DNA of 64,000 nt from Desulfotomaculum copahuensis (GCF_001655685.1 NZ_LYVF01000137.1:62001-126000); one strand, 5' to 3'; shown: positions 1 to 8,177, counted from the stretch's first letter. The notes: generated from the letters alone by a model not told the origin. Numbers and translations: made by a program.

Positions 1-161
1 ACCCGCAACTGGAAAAAGTTGTGCCCGCCGCGGATGCGGGATTCATTGTCCTGATTGGCAAATACATAATAGCCCCGCCGGGCGAAATACTTGCCCAGCA
101 ACTGGCCGATGGACTGCAGTCCCTGCCCGGCCTCGCCGGTGATTTTTATGGTCAGATCCAA
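1..161 (-). CDS. 2-oxoacid:acceptor oxidoreductase, gamma-type N-terminal domain (partial)
   Basis: Only the first 53 or so codons are inside the window; the gene continues off the left edge. The reverse strand reads DLTIKITGEAGQGLQSIG and then ESRIRGGHNFFQLR, the typical start of the gamma domain of 2-oxoacid:ferredoxin oxidoreductases (KorA/VorA type), in which the GEAGQG and SRIRGG motifs are characteristic. In this family the gamma domain helps form the CoA-dependent oxidative decarboxylase that reduces ferredoxin, and it is often fused to the alpha subunit. The start is taken as TTG at 161 because a GGGGGG ribosome binding site lies 6-12 bases upstream; an in-frame TTG at 185 is the alternative. 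Which 2-oxoacid it uses, and whether the gene is fused, cannot be seen. Confidence 0.8.
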   Translation of the reverse strand, partial: MDLTIKITGEAGQGLQSIGQLLGKYFARRGYYVFANQDNESRIRGGHNFFQLR

Positions 162-303
162 AACAATCCCCCCTTGGGCAATCAATATGTCAACAATTTA
201 TATTAAGCAAATTGCGCTAAATTCCTGCTACTTCTAAAAATATTAATTATCGCTTTTATTATAGCGAGAAATAGCGGGGGATTCCCCGGTACTTGGCAAA
301 CCG

Positions 304-352
304 GCGCAACCGGCACCGCCGGCCGGGATGCCGCGGCCGGTGCCGGTTGCGC
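304..352. repeat. 15-bp perfect inverted repeat
   Basis: Bases 304-318 (GCGCAACCGGCACCG) pair perfectly with 338-352 across a 19-base GC-rich loop. There is no T-tract on either side, so it is not a classical intrinsic terminator, though it lies downstream of the ferritin-like gene. The right arm overlaps the decayed radical SAM sequence. Confidence 0.6.
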
Positions 353-436
353 TCATTGTCATGATTGCCGCGCCGGGCAACCGCCTCCGGCCCGGATAGC
401 TATCCGGCCGGTGAGACCAGATGCAGGCTGGCTGAA
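333..436 (+). pseudogene. Remnant of a radical SAM/SPASM gene 3' end
   Basis: Bases 333-348 match 3885-3900 exactly, and bases 373-414 match 3935-3976 with 39 of 42 identical; both matches are to the last codons of the radical SAM/SPASM gene in this window. The intervening and following sequence aligns only loosely, with length changes. In the frame matching the intact gene the fragment contains stop codons, including TAG in place of the AAG of the intact copy. It is therefore a dead partial copy of the SPASM C-terminus, pointing to duplication or recombination at this locus. The rest of the 162-470 interval holds only the inverted repeat at 304-352. Confidence 0.6.
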
Positions 437-470
437 TGACAATGGAAAGTGAGATTATCAGAGCAACACG

Positions 471-1043
471 TTATTTGTGACATGCATTTAACGAAAACAA
501 GTAATTCCATTTAGAGGCGTGCTTTAATTCGTCAGTATAAATTTCGGTAAGTATGTTTCTATATGGTATAAATTCGAACCCGAACAAGATTTTACGGTAT
601 CTTTCCACCGCCGCGAGTTCCCCGAAAAGTGCTCTTGAAATACCCTCGCAATAACTGTCCGGTCTTTTAAATGTCACCTCGGAGGCCGGGGGGATATCCC
701 GTCCGGTAAGCTCCCAATATAATTCTTTAAACAACCTGAAGTGTTTTCTTTCATCATCCCGGATGGAGGAAATGACGTCCCGCTGGGCAGGCGGCGCTAC
801 GCTGAGCAGATAGTCATAAAACAATTCGTCTTCCCTTTCAGAGCCAACTGACTTTGCGATCAAGTCAACTGCTTCCGGAAGCGCGTAAATGGAAACATAT
901 TCATATGTCGGATGGTATTTGTAAACCACACCGGGGTAACCAGGGTAAGGCGACTGCATTGGATAGTTCGGGTTATTACCCGGAGGATAATGAAAAATTG
1001 CTGCGCCGGCACTATCGTTATTTCCTTTAGTGGCATCGGACAC
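471..1043 (-). CDS. Ferritin-like (rubrerythrin-family) protein
   Basis: A 190-residue protein with a Pro/Tyr/Gly/Asn-rich N-terminal tail (about residues 18-45) followed by a four-helix ferritin-like fold. Candidate di-iron ligands are spread over the helices: EREDE near residue 70, the RDDERKHF motif near 95, the GELAAVERY helix near 140 and TDELKHA near 172. Such proteins usually bind a di-iron centre and act in peroxide or iron handling; some are spore-associated. No rubredoxin domain is present. Translation starts at GTG 1043, 7 bases after an AAAGGGGG ribosome binding site. It reads away from the Hdr-like gene, with a 278-base divergent intergenic region between them. The function within the family is not resolved. 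Confidence 0.7.
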   Translation of the reverse strand: MSDATKGNNDSAGAAIFHYPPGNNPNYPMQSPYPGYPGVVYKYHPTYEYVSIYALPEAVDLIAKSVGSEREDELFYDYLLSVAPPAQRDVISSIRDDERKHFRLFKELYWELTGRDIPPASEVTFKRPDSYCEGISRALFGELAAVERYRKILFGFEFIPYRNILTEIYTDELKHASKWNYLFSLNACHK

Positions 1044-1321
1044 AAAAAAACCCCCTTTCTGTTATTATTATCAATAATATTCATTTACAGAAAAAATGTT
1101 CCAGCGTGCCGGTATCCCATATCCCCAAAAAAGATATGCCAAAAAACGGCGTCAAATATAGCCTGAAAAAGAGTATTTTAAGAAAATTTCCGTAAAAGCA
1201 AAGACGGGACGCAAATTCTATCAGAACAAGTGGAAAAAGCTTTAAACAGGGAATTATGCTTATAGAAAAACTAACCGGTAACAATTATAATTAGTATAAA
1301 TTATAAAGAGGGGGAAATTCA

Positions 1322-2563
1322 TTGAATACGATCATTGCCAACAAACTGAATCCCGGATTACGCCAGGAGATAACCTCCAAGTTTATCACGACTCCAAACC
1401 CGGCCGATTTTTCCAATTGCCTGACCTGCGGGGTCTGCAGCGCGGGCTGTCCTTTCAACGGCCTGCATGATGAAATGGACCCGCGTAAATTTATCAGAAA
1501 GATCCTGCTTGGTATGCACGACGAAGTACTGGATTCAAAGTTTTTGTGGAACTGTACGATGTGCGAACGGTGTACCATGGAATGTCCGATGAATGTAAAT
1601 ATCGCCGGACTGGTCAGAACGGTCCGGGGCATGCGTGTCGGCGAGGGGGAAAGAGCGCCCGGTTTTCTTCAGGATGTCGTGGAGGCGCAGCTCAAAACGG
1701 GCAACCAGATGGAAGTGACGCGGGAGGATTATCTGGAAACGCTGGACTGGATGTCCGAAGAACTGGTCTCCGAAGTGGGCGATCCAAACGCCGCCATCGT
1801 GGTAGACAAAGAAGGGGCGGATTATTTATTTTTCTGGGATCCCCGCGAAATCAAGTATTATCCACAGGACATCCTCAGTATCGCCAAGATTTTCTGGGCG
1901 GCAGGAGCCAACTGGACGTGCAGCAGCAAATGGTGGGACGGTACCCATTACGCACTTTTCAGTGGTGACGATGAAACCTCACGTATTCTGGTACAGCGGA
2001 CCATGGACGAATACATCCGGCTGAAGGCAAAGATGGTCGTGGTTACCGAGTGCGGTCACGCCATGCGGGCGCAGCGCTGGGGGCGCAAAGTGTGGCTGGG
2101 GGCGGATTACCCGGTTTACAGCATTCTCGAATTAATTGCCGACTGGATCAAGGAAGGGCGGATCAAACTGGACCCGTCCCGCAACCGGGAACCGGTAACC
2201 CTGCACGATCCCTGCAACCTGGTGCGTAAAGAAGGGCTGGTCGAGGTTCCCCGTTATGTAATCCGGCACGCTGTCACGGAGTTCCGGGAAATGTGGCCCA
2301 ACGGACGGTATAATTACTGCTGCGGCGGTGGCGGCGGCGCTTTGGCCTTCGGCGACGAATACCGTCCCGCCCGGATGGAAAAAGGCAGGCTGAAAGCGGA
2401 GCAGATCGAAAGAACGGGGGCGAAAATAGTCCTTTCCCCCTGTCATAACTGTTTTGACGCCCTGGATGACATCATCCGGTATTACAAACTGGACGTAAAA
2501 GTGAAGCATATTCACCACATGGTCAGCAATGCGCTGGTTATTCCGGGTAAGGAGCAGGCTTAA
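1322..2563 (+). CDS. HdrD/DsrK-like iron-sulfur (CCG-domain) protein
   Basis: A 413-residue soluble protein. It has two [4Fe-4S] ferredoxin motifs (Cys33/36/39/43 and Cys78/81/84/88) and a C-terminal CCG region with HDPC near residue 298, the double Cys CCGGGGG near 333 and SPCHNC near 375. This layout fits the HdrD/DsrK/TmcB group, whose members pass electrons between membrane or cytoplasmic donors and thiol-disulfide or sulfur substrates through CCG-bound clusters. The N-terminal half of the CCG part has a single Cys (VTECGHA), so only one complete CCG site is evident. No membrane partner (DsrM or HdrE) lies next to it, so it is an orphan subunit here. The start is TTG 1322, after a GAGGGGG ribosome binding site. 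The physiological partner is unknown. Confidence 0.75.
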   Translation: MNTIIANKLNPGLRQEITSKFITTPNPADFSNCLTCGVCSAGCPFNGLHDEMDPRKFIRKILLGMHDEVLDSKFLWNCTMCERCTMECPMNVNIAGLVRTVRGMRVGEGERAPGFLQDVVEAQLKTGNQMEVTREDYLETLDWMSEELVSEVGDPNAAIVVDKEGADYLFFWDPREIKYYPQDILSIAKIFWAAGANWTCSSKWWDGTHYALFSGDDETSRILVQRTMDEYIRLKAKMVVVTECGHAMRAQRWGRKVWLGADYPVYSILELIADWIKEGRIKLDPSRNREPVTLHDPCNLVRKEGLVEVPRYVIRHAVTEFREMWPNGRYNYCCGGGGGALAFGDEYRPARMEKGRLKAEQIERTGAKIVLSPCHNCFDALDDIIRYYKLDVKVKHIHHMVSNALVIPGKEQA

Positions 2564-2712
2564 CCAGGTTTATCGCGGCCATTAACGCCGGCAGGTTGAT
2601 CTGGAACGGGATAAAATAAAAAATTTTTATGTTTGGCAGGATTTTGATTAGCTTTTATAGTAATTATCAATAGCCAGTCAAAAAATACCTTTTCCGGAAA
2701 GGAGAGTGGATC

Positions 2713-2844
2713 ATGGCGGACAAAACATGGCGTGGCACACCTTCAGACAAATTGAAAGAAAAGGAAGCAGCCCTGTGGGTCCGTCGCCGCGAGGCCCTGG
2801 AGCGGGAGCAAACAAGTGCGGGACGGCGCCTTTGTCACAAATGA
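2713..2844 (+). CDS. Small 43-residue protein upstream of the radical SAM gene
   Basis: An ATG at 2713 follows an AAGGAGAG ribosome binding site at a good spacing, making this the best translation start in the region. It encodes a short charged, helix-prone peptide (KLKEKEAALWVRRREALE) ending in LCHK. Its 3' end overlaps the GTG start proposed for the long form of the radical SAM gene. I do not recognise the family. Possible roles are a substrate peptide for the radical SAM/SPASM enzyme, a translational-coupling leader, or the 5' part of a once longer gene now separated by a frameshift. The single Cys and lack of a glycine-rich core make it an atypical peptide precursor. Confidence 0.45.
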   Translation: MADKTWRGTPSDKLKEKEAALWVRRREALEREQTSAGRRLCHK

Positions 2845-4000
2845 AAAAGCTGAAAAGCTTAGCGAGTCGCTTGGTAAGCGGCTTTCATGCGCTGGATGGT
2901 TCAACATTGATGGCCTCAAGAAGAGAAACCCTCTTCTTGAGGCTAAAACTATACTGAAAGGCGGCCCGTCCGTGAGGCAGGAATTTTTCGTCCAGTGGCA
3001 CCTGACTGAAAGATGCAACCTGGCCTGCCGGCATTGCTACCAGCGGGATGCCGGTTATCCGGAACTCTCCTCCGGGCAAATACTGGAATACCTGAGAGAA
3101 ATAAAAACCACCCTGGACGACTGGACTGCGGAATACGGCCTGGGTTTCGCACCTTCCGTCCATTTTACCGGCGGCGAGCCCGTTCTCTTTGACGGTTTCC
3201 GGAATTTGGCCGGTGATGCCGTCCGCCTGGGTTACCGTGGCGCCGTAATGACTAACGGCACACTGGTCAATGAAACCATTGCCCGGCAGTTGGCGGAAAC
3301 GGGGTTGGCTGAAGCCCAGGTAAGCCTGGAAGGGCTTGAAAAAACACATGATTCCATCCGCGGACGGGGAACCTTTGCCAATGCGCTGGCCGGAGCCGCT
3401 CATTTGCAACGGGCCGGCCTGACGGTAAACTTTAACGTCACCCTTTCCCGGATCAATGCGGAGCAGGTGGAGACACTGGTGCACCTGGCCGCCTCCACAG
3501 GGGTTTCCCGCATCGGTTTCGCCCGCCTGGTGCCCTCCGGCCGCGGCGGCGCACTGGCCCGGGAAATGCTCGGCGGCGAGGAATTGCGCGCCGTTTATGC
3601 CCGGCTGAACGCCCTGGACGGCAGCGGGGTGACCGTAACAATCAATGACCCGCTCACCTGCCTGTGCGGCGAAGACGATGATCGCTCCGGACCGGGGGAG
3701 ATCCCTTTGGGGGGATGCGCGGCCGGCATCGGCGGTATTACGGTAATGCCCGACGGCACGGTGATGCCCTGCCGGCGCATGGAGCTGCCCATCGGCAATT
3801 TGCAGCAAACCTCCTTCCGGGAATTGTGGGTGGGTTCCCCGGTGCTGGAAAACCTGCGTAACCGGCACCATTATTCCGGACGGTGCGGCCGGTGCCGGTT
3901 CTGGTCGCATTGCCGCGGCTGCCGTGCCGTAGCCCGGGCAACCGCCTCCGGCCCGGAAAGCTATCTGGCCGATGATCCCCAGTGCTGGTTGACGGAGTAG
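2816..4000 (+). CDS. Radical SAM/SPASM domain protein (probable peptide or cofactor maturase)
   Basis: The radical SAM cluster motif CNLACRHC is followed by FTGGEP, and the C-terminal SPASM region carries GCAAG, PDGTVMPC, PIGN, CGRC, HCRGC and a final DPQCW, giving ligands for auxiliary iron-sulfur clusters. Related enzymes modify ribosomal peptides or mature cofactors; the sequence alone does not say which. The start is uncertain. GTG 2816 overlaps the small upstream gene and gives 394 residues. GTG 2971, just before VQWHLTERC and after an AAAGG, gives about 343 residues, closer to a compact rSAM/SPASM protein. The 155 bases between these starts are open in more than one frame and contain a perfect 13-bp hairpin. 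The gene lies downstream of the Hdr-like gene, same strand. Confidence 0.8.
   Translation: MRDGAFVTNEKAEKLSESLGKRLSCAGWFNIDGLKKRNPLLEAKTILKGGPSVRQEFFVQWHLTERCNLACRHCYQRDAGYPELSSGQILEYLREIKTTLDDWTAEYGLGFAPSVHFTGGEPVLFDGFRNLAGDAVRLGYRGAVMTNGTLVNETIARQLAETGLAEAQVSLEGLEKTHDSIRGRGTFANALAGAAHLQRAGLTVNFNVTLSRINAEQVETLVHLAASTGVSRIGFARLVPSGRGGALAREMLGGEELRAVYARLNALDGSGVTVTINDPLTCLCGEDDDRSGPGEIPLGGCAAGIGGITVMPDGTVMPCRRMELPIGNLQQTSFRELWVGSPVLENLRNRHHYSGRCGRCRFWSHCRGCRAVARATASGPESYLADDPQCWLTE
2913..2943. repeat. Perfect 13-bp hairpin before the short-form start of the radical SAM gene
   Basis: GCCTCAAGAAGAG (2913-2925) pairs completely with 2931-2943 around a five-base loop AAACC. It is followed by TAAAACT, not a T-run, so it is not a standard terminator. 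It ends 27 bases before the alternative GTG start at 2971 and could control translation or mRNA processing between the small gene and the enzyme. Confidence 0.65.
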
Positions 4001-4108
4001 CTAAAAACGGCAACCTTTTTGTTTTGGCTACCGCCCGGGGCATCAATAGCCGGATTGGCAATATAACAGTTGAGCGAACAGATCGCCATATCAGGACATG
4101 ATCTTCAA

Positions 4109-4705
4109 TTAATTTTTTGCCTGTAATTTGTTTGTCCAGGTCCGCAAAGCCAACAGCAGCCTGCGAATGCTTTCCCGGGTACGGTCATCGGTCAACCGGC
4201 CGTTTTGATCAAATTTGGTCTGGGCGGCAGGTATGAAGACCTCCGGGCTGTTGAGCGGGTACATGTCCAGAATAACGCAAACCTGGCGCAGGTGGTATTG
4301 CGCCCGGGCAGTTCCGAAATAACCGGAGGAAGCCCCCATAAAAGCCACCGGTTTTCCGGCCAGCGGAGACTGGCCGGGCGGACGGGAGGCCCAGTCCAAA
4401 GCGTTTTTCAACACCCCGGGAATGGAATAGTTGTACTCGGGCGTGACGATGAGCAAAGCGTCCGCGGCAGCTATGCGTGCCTTGAATTCCTGCACCGGCG
4501 CGGGGAAGCCTTCCGCTTCCACGTCTTCATTGTAAACTGGAACCGGGGACAAGTCGAATGTATCCATGGTCATGCCCTCGGGCAGAAGTTCCCCGGCTGC
4601 CCGCAACGCCGCCCGGTTGTAGGAATGCTTGCGCAGGCTGCCGGCAAAACCGAGGATATGAACCACGTTATCTGATATGTTGGCGGTCAAATAGAATACC
4701 CCCAT
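4109..4705 (-). CDS. NADPH-dependent FMN reductase family protein
   Basis: A flavodoxin-fold protein with the phosphate-binding GFAGSLRKHSYN motif near the start, the TPEYNYSIPGVLKNALDWASR segment typical of NAD(P)H:FMN/quinone/chromate reductases of the ArsH/SsuE/YieF type, and GASSGYFGTARAQ. These enzymes reduce FMN, quinones or metals with NAD(P)H. I chose ATG 4705, but TTG 4690 has the better spaced GGGGG upstream and TTG 4744 is also open. It converges with the radical SAM gene. The substrate cannot be told from sequence. Confidence 0.85.
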   Translation of the reverse strand: MGVFYLTANISDNVVHILGFAGSLRKHSYNRAALRAAGELLPEGMTMDTFDLSPVPVYNEDVEAEGFPAPVQEFKARIAAADALLIVTPEYNYSIPGVLKNALDWASRPPGQSPLAGKPVAFMGASSGYFGTARAQYHLRQVCVILDMYPLNSPEVFIPAAQTKFDQNGRLTDDRTRESIRRLLLALRTWTNKLQAKN

Positions 4706-4974
4706 TGCAAATCCAAGTTTTATACTGTCGGCAGGCAAAAACAAATCAGCCTGGTTACTGAAGCAACGGCACGAATCCTTTTAACAAAACAGGCATGTAA
4801 CCGGTTGCGGAATCAATGGTGAAACAAGCCTCCGGAAACCCATGCCCTATAAATTTAGCGCCATAAAAGAATCATGTTCAATTTTACCGGGTTTGATAAC
4901 TGCTGATTTGAATCAGCCGGGCGATTTTCATGCTTCCGCCGGAACCGCACGGCAGCAGGCCAGTCTCCCCTCCG

Positions 4975-5400
4975 TTACTTGACGATGGTCACCGGCACTT
5001 TGACGCCATGCAGCACTTTATAGGCGACACTGCCCAAAATCATGGCCGAAAAGGCGCTTAATCCCCGGCTGCCCATGACCACCTTGTCAATGCCGTTTTC
5101 ATTGACATATTTGATGATTTCCCGTCCCGGATCGCCGGTGCGCAATTCGCTGTTCACCGTAACGCCGGCCTCATCGAAAATCTTTTTGGCCTCGTTCAGC
5201 TTTTCTGCAAACTGTTCACGGCACCTCTGGTTTAACACGTCCTGCTCGACTATCCCCCCGCCATAATAAACGGCGTCATAATCACAAGCCACCGCCAGCA
5301 GGGACACTTCGACCAATGAATGGGTTTTGGCCATTTGCAGAACATATTGGGCCGCCCGCAAGGCATTTTCCGAACCATCCACCGGAACCAGCACTTTCAT
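4975..5400 (-). CDS. Universal stress protein (UspA family)
   Basis: A single Usp domain of about 141 residues. It begins KVLVPVDGSENALRAA and ends with the ATP-binding loop GSRGLSAFSAMILGS and VPVTIVK, matching the G-2x-G-9x-G(S/T) pattern of ATP-binding Usp proteins. These small cytoplasmic proteins accumulate under starvation and other stresses. Two ATGs are possible: 5406 lies only three bases from AAGGAGG, whereas 5400 is nine bases away and is preferred. A strong promoter lies 33 bases upstream, so the gene is probably monocistronic. Confidence 0.9.
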   Translation of the reverse strand: MKVLVPVDGSENALRAAQYVLQMAKTHSLVEVSLLAVACDYDAVYYGGGIVEQDVLNQRCREQFAEKLNEAKKIFDEAGVTVNSELRTGDPGREIIKYVNENGIDKVVMGSRGLSAFSAMILGSVAYKVLHGVKVPVTIVK

Positions 5401-5432
5401 TTTCATCCGCCTCCTTAATAATAATTTTTACG

Positions 5433-5461
5433 ATTATAATATATAATCATTTTTTTGACAA
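5433..5461 (-). promoter_or_regulatory. SigmaA-type promoter of the universal stress gene
   Basis: Read on the minus strand: -35 TTGTCA (5461-5456), a 17-base spacer, and -10 TATAAT (5438-5433). The match is nearly consensus and is positioned for the downstream Usp start. Confidence 0.75.
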
Positions 5462-5607
5462 GCCCGTCAGGCCGGGCACAATGCTGACGCATCAAAAGCA
5501 GTTGCGGCCCCGGCCATTAAAGGAACTTGTATTTTTGCCCAAGTAAATTTGCGCCGCATCCTCAACATTAGAAATGCCACGCCTGCGGCTCGTCCAGCAG
5601 CACCGGG

Positions 5608-6270
5608 CTAATCACCCGCATGCAGTTTCACGTAAACTCCGGTGATCACAGCAGAAAGGTGTTCTCCTTTGGTCAACAGGTAAGTCAGTTGGTACTCGTC
5701 CAGATCCCTGGTTCCCTCCCCGCCGATGCTGGTCAGTTCCCCGCTGGAGAGAACCACTTCCAGGCCGTGAATGTGATCGGCGACACAGCCGGTGATGCCG
5801 CAGCGGGCGCAATTGCCGACGAAACAGGCCGCGGCCGCCTGCGGCCCGGCCGGGCAGACAACGCCCGCGCGTTCCGCCTCCCGTTTAATCCCATCCACTG
5901 TCGCCCCCGGTTCGGCCAGCAGGGAAAGACACTCGCGATTCACATAACGGACGTCTTTCATGTGCTCCAAAGAAATGGTGATCACAATGCCGGCCGGTCC
6001 GGCGGCTTTTTCCGCCGCTGCGCGGTTCACCAGCGGGAACCAGGCATCCGGCGGCGCGCCGGCTTCCCGGACAAGCACCGGCACGTTTCCCCTCCTTGCC
6101 ATCTCGATGATCTCCCCCACCGCAGCGGCGCTGGACGGGTATACCGTCACGCCGCCGGTTTGACCGTCCGGAGGGACACTGTCCGGGGGTGTTTCCAGCC
6201 GCACATTGGCTTCGCCGGCAATGCGCCTCAATCCGGCCAGAATTTCTGCCGGCAATTGAGCGGGAATCAT
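5608..6270 (-). CDS. FAD-binding (PCMH/GlcD-type) domain protein, lacking the C-terminal oxidase half
   Basis: A 220-residue protein resembling the N-terminal FAD-binding PCMH domain of GlcD/lactate dehydrogenase-type flavoenzymes. It has VTVYPSSAAAVGEIIEMAR, then AEPGATVDGIKREAERAG and HIHGLEVVLSSGELTSIGG in the usual order. The usual GG-NATN-GG flavin loop is replaced by AACFVGNCARCGITGC, with three Cys. The second half of the family, which holds the substrate site, is absent, and the next bases do not restore it. It is the last gene of the Etf cluster, 27 bases after etfA, so it may be a small electron-transfer partner of Etf or the degraded end of a longer dehydrogenase. It starts at ATG 6270 after GCAGGTGG. 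Confidence 0.65.
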   Translation of the reverse strand: MIPAQLPAEILAGLRRIAGEANVRLETPPDSVPPDGQTGGVTVYPSSAAAVGEIIEMARRGNVPVLVREAGAPPDAWFPLVNRAAAEKAAGPAGIVITISLEHMKDVRYVNRECLSLLAEPGATVDGIKREAERAGVVCPAGPQAAAACFVGNCARCGITGCVADHIHGLEVVLSSGELTSIGGEGTRDLDEYQLTYLLTKGEHLSAVITGVYVKLHAGD

Positions 6271-6297
6271 CAGACCACCTGCTTTCCCGAAAAGTTT

Positions 6298-7293
6298 TTA
6301 ACGGGCCTCTTTTAACTTTTTAACCTCCGCCGTCAGCCGGGGTACAATTTGCAGCGCATCCCCCACCAACCCCAGATCGGCCACTTTGAAGATCATGGCC
6401 TCCGGGTCCTCATTGATCGCCACGATGTACTCCGCAGTCTGCATCCCGGCCAGGTGCTGAATTTGCCCGGATACGCCCGCGGCAATGTAGACCTTGGGCG
6501 CCACCGTCTTGCCGCTGAGGCCGATTTGGTGCGAATAGGGCGCCCAGCCCAGTTCCACCACCGCCCGGGTGGCGCCCACGCCGGCTCCCAGCACACCGGC
6601 CAGTTCCTCAACCAGCTTGAAACCGGCCGGACTTTTCATTCCCCGTCCGCCGGTGACCACCACATCCGCTTCCTGCAGGTTCACCTCCTGAGTTTCGTCC
6701 TTGATGAAACCCAGAAACTTTTCCGGTCCGGACAGTATTGGGTAAGATTTCTCTATAATCTCCCCGTGGCGCGAGGTGTCCCGGGGCGCCGGCGGCATGG
6801 AGTGGGGACGCACCGTGGCCATCTGGGGGCGGGAAAAGGGCGTTTTGATCGTGGCCATGACATTGCCGCCGATGGCCGGGCGGGTCTGTAAAAGAAGCTT
6901 CGACTCCGGCTCAATGGAAAGTTCGGTACAGTCGGCGGTCAGGCCCGTTTCCAGCCGTGCGGCCGCCAGGGGCACCACTGTGCGCCCGCTGGTGGTGGCC
7001 GCGGCCACCACCACGGCCGGCCTTTCCTCCCGGATCAGCCTGGTCAGCGCCCCGGCCACCGGACCGGCCAGGAAAAAGGACATCGTCCCGGGATTGAGCA
7101 GATAGACCCGGTCCGCGCCCCGGTAGATCAGTTCCTGCAAATCATCCCGGCCGGCTCCAATCACCACGCAGGAAAGCTCCGTGTGCAGGGCGTCCGCCAG
7201 TTGCCGGCCGCGGTGCAAAAGTTCATGGGTAACCGGATGTATGCGGCCGTTTTTTTGTTCGGCCAGAATCATTACACCGTCATGCCCAGCCAA
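6298..7293 (-). CDS. etfA: Electron-transfer flavoprotein, alpha subunit
   Basis: A 331-residue EtfA. The C-terminal FAD-binding domain is clear: [11 protein letters not shown], the [10 protein letters not shown] loop, and [21 protein letters not shown], which holds the flavin in ETF-alpha proteins. EtfAB accepts electrons from acyl-CoA or other flavin dehydrogenases and, in anaerobes, may take part in flavin-based bifurcation. There is no ferredoxin domain at the N-terminus. The start is TTG 7293, after AAAGGGGG just downstream of the etfB stop, 13 bases away; a longer form from 7317 would overlap etfB and is less likely. Its partner dehydrogenase is not obvious in this window unless it is the FAD-domain protein downstream. 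Confidence 0.93.
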   Translation of the reverse strand: MAGHDGVMILAEQKNGRIHPVTHELLHRGRQLADALHTELSCVVIGAGRDDLQELIYRGADRVYLLNPGTMSFFLAGPVAGALTRLIREERPAVVVAAATTSGRTVVPLAAARLETGLTADCTELSIEPESKLLLQTRPAIGGNVMATIKTPFSRPQMATVRPHSMPPAPRDTSRHGEIIEKSYPILSGPEKFLGFIKDETQEVNLQEADVVVTGGRGMKSPAGFKLVEELAGVLGAGVGATRAVVELGWAPYSHQIGLSGKTVAPKVYIAAGVSGQIQHLAGMQTAEYIVAINEDPEAMIFKVADLGLVGDALQIVPRLTAEVKKLKEAR

Positions 7294-7306
7294 TTTACCG
7301 CCCCCT

Positions 7307-8095
7307 TTAAACCACATTTCTGGCCGTCAATTGCCGTAATAATTCGTCAATCGCCGACGTGGTTTCATTTTCCCCGAACATGCGGGTTTGCCGGACCAAC
7401 CTGGGGCTGAACACCTTGACCACCCGGGTCGGTGAACCTTTCAAACCAAGTTCATTTGCGGCAAGAGCCAGGTCCTCCGGTCCCCAAACCGGCACTTCCA
7501 TTTTCAGCGCTTTCAAACGGCGCTTCAGGGAAGGGGGGCGGGGTTTGTTGATGTCCTTGACTACGGTAAGCAGGGCGGGTGGCGTCACTTCCACCTGTTC
7601 ATAGCCGTCTTCCACAATTCTTTCCACCTGCAGCACGCCGTCCTGCCAATCCACCTTGCGCACGTAGGTAACCACCGGCATATCCAGCCGGGCCGCCACC
7701 ATCGGGCCGGTCTGACCGGTTTCACCATCCGTGGCCCGCTCACCGGCCAGCACCAGATCCACCGGGGACAATTTTTTGATCGCCGCCGCCAGCGCCCGGG
7801 AGGTGGCGATGGTATCGGCGCCGGCATAGGCCCGTCCGGAAAGCAGGACTCCCCGGTCGGCGCCCCTGGCCGCGGCCTCGCGCAGCACTTCCCGGGCCGC
7901 TTCCGGTCCCATGGCCAGGGCGGTCACCGTTGCCTCCGGCAACAGCGCCTTGATGCGCACCGCCTCGGCCACGGCGTTTTCATCCAGCGGGTTGATAATA
8001 TTATCTTTCGCCCCCCGGATCATGATCCCCTTCTCCGGATCCAGCCTGACATTGTCCGTGGCGGGCACCTGCTTGACCAGCACTACAATATGCAC
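7307..8095 (-). CDS. etfB: Electron-transfer flavoprotein, beta subunit
   Basis: A 262-residue EtfB. It begins HIVVLVKQVPATDNVRLDP and includes INPLDENAVAEAVRIK, the nucleotide-binding VLAGERATDGETGQTGPMVA segment and the VVKDINKPRPPSL recognition-loop region, all standard for the family. It heterodimerises with EtfA. The start is GTG 8095, 7 bases after the GAAGGAGG ribosome binding site; the frame is open further upstream, but that part lies outside the conserved domain. It is placed after the desulfoferrodoxin gene and directly before etfA in the same transcription unit. The ADPATDGETGQTG-like segment is also found in bifurcating ETFs, but bifurcation cannot be proved here. Confidence 0.93.
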   Translation of the reverse strand: MHIVVLVKQVPATDNVRLDPEKGIMIRGAKDNIINPLDENAVAEAVRIKALLPEATVTALAMGPEAAREVLREAAARGADRGVLLSGRAYAGADTIATSRALAAAIKKLSPVDLVLAGERATDGETGQTGPMVAARLDMPVVTYVRKVDWQDGVLQVERIVEDGYEQVEVTPPALLTVVKDINKPRPPSLKRRLKALKMEVPVWGPEDLALAANELGLKGSPTRVVKVFSPRLVRQTRMFGENETTSAIDELLRQLTARNVV

Positions 8096-8177
8096 TGCAC
8101 AGCCTCCTTCAGGACAGGAGGGGAGCAGGCGGGCCGGCCTGCTCCCATATAACGACCACGTGAACTTCTGCTCATGA

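Noticed and set aside
2842-2943. Possible selenocysteine insertion: the TGA at 2842 with the hairpin at 2913
   Set aside because: The hairpin is about 70 bases after the TGA, too far for a bacterial SECIS, and the frame soon meets further stops.
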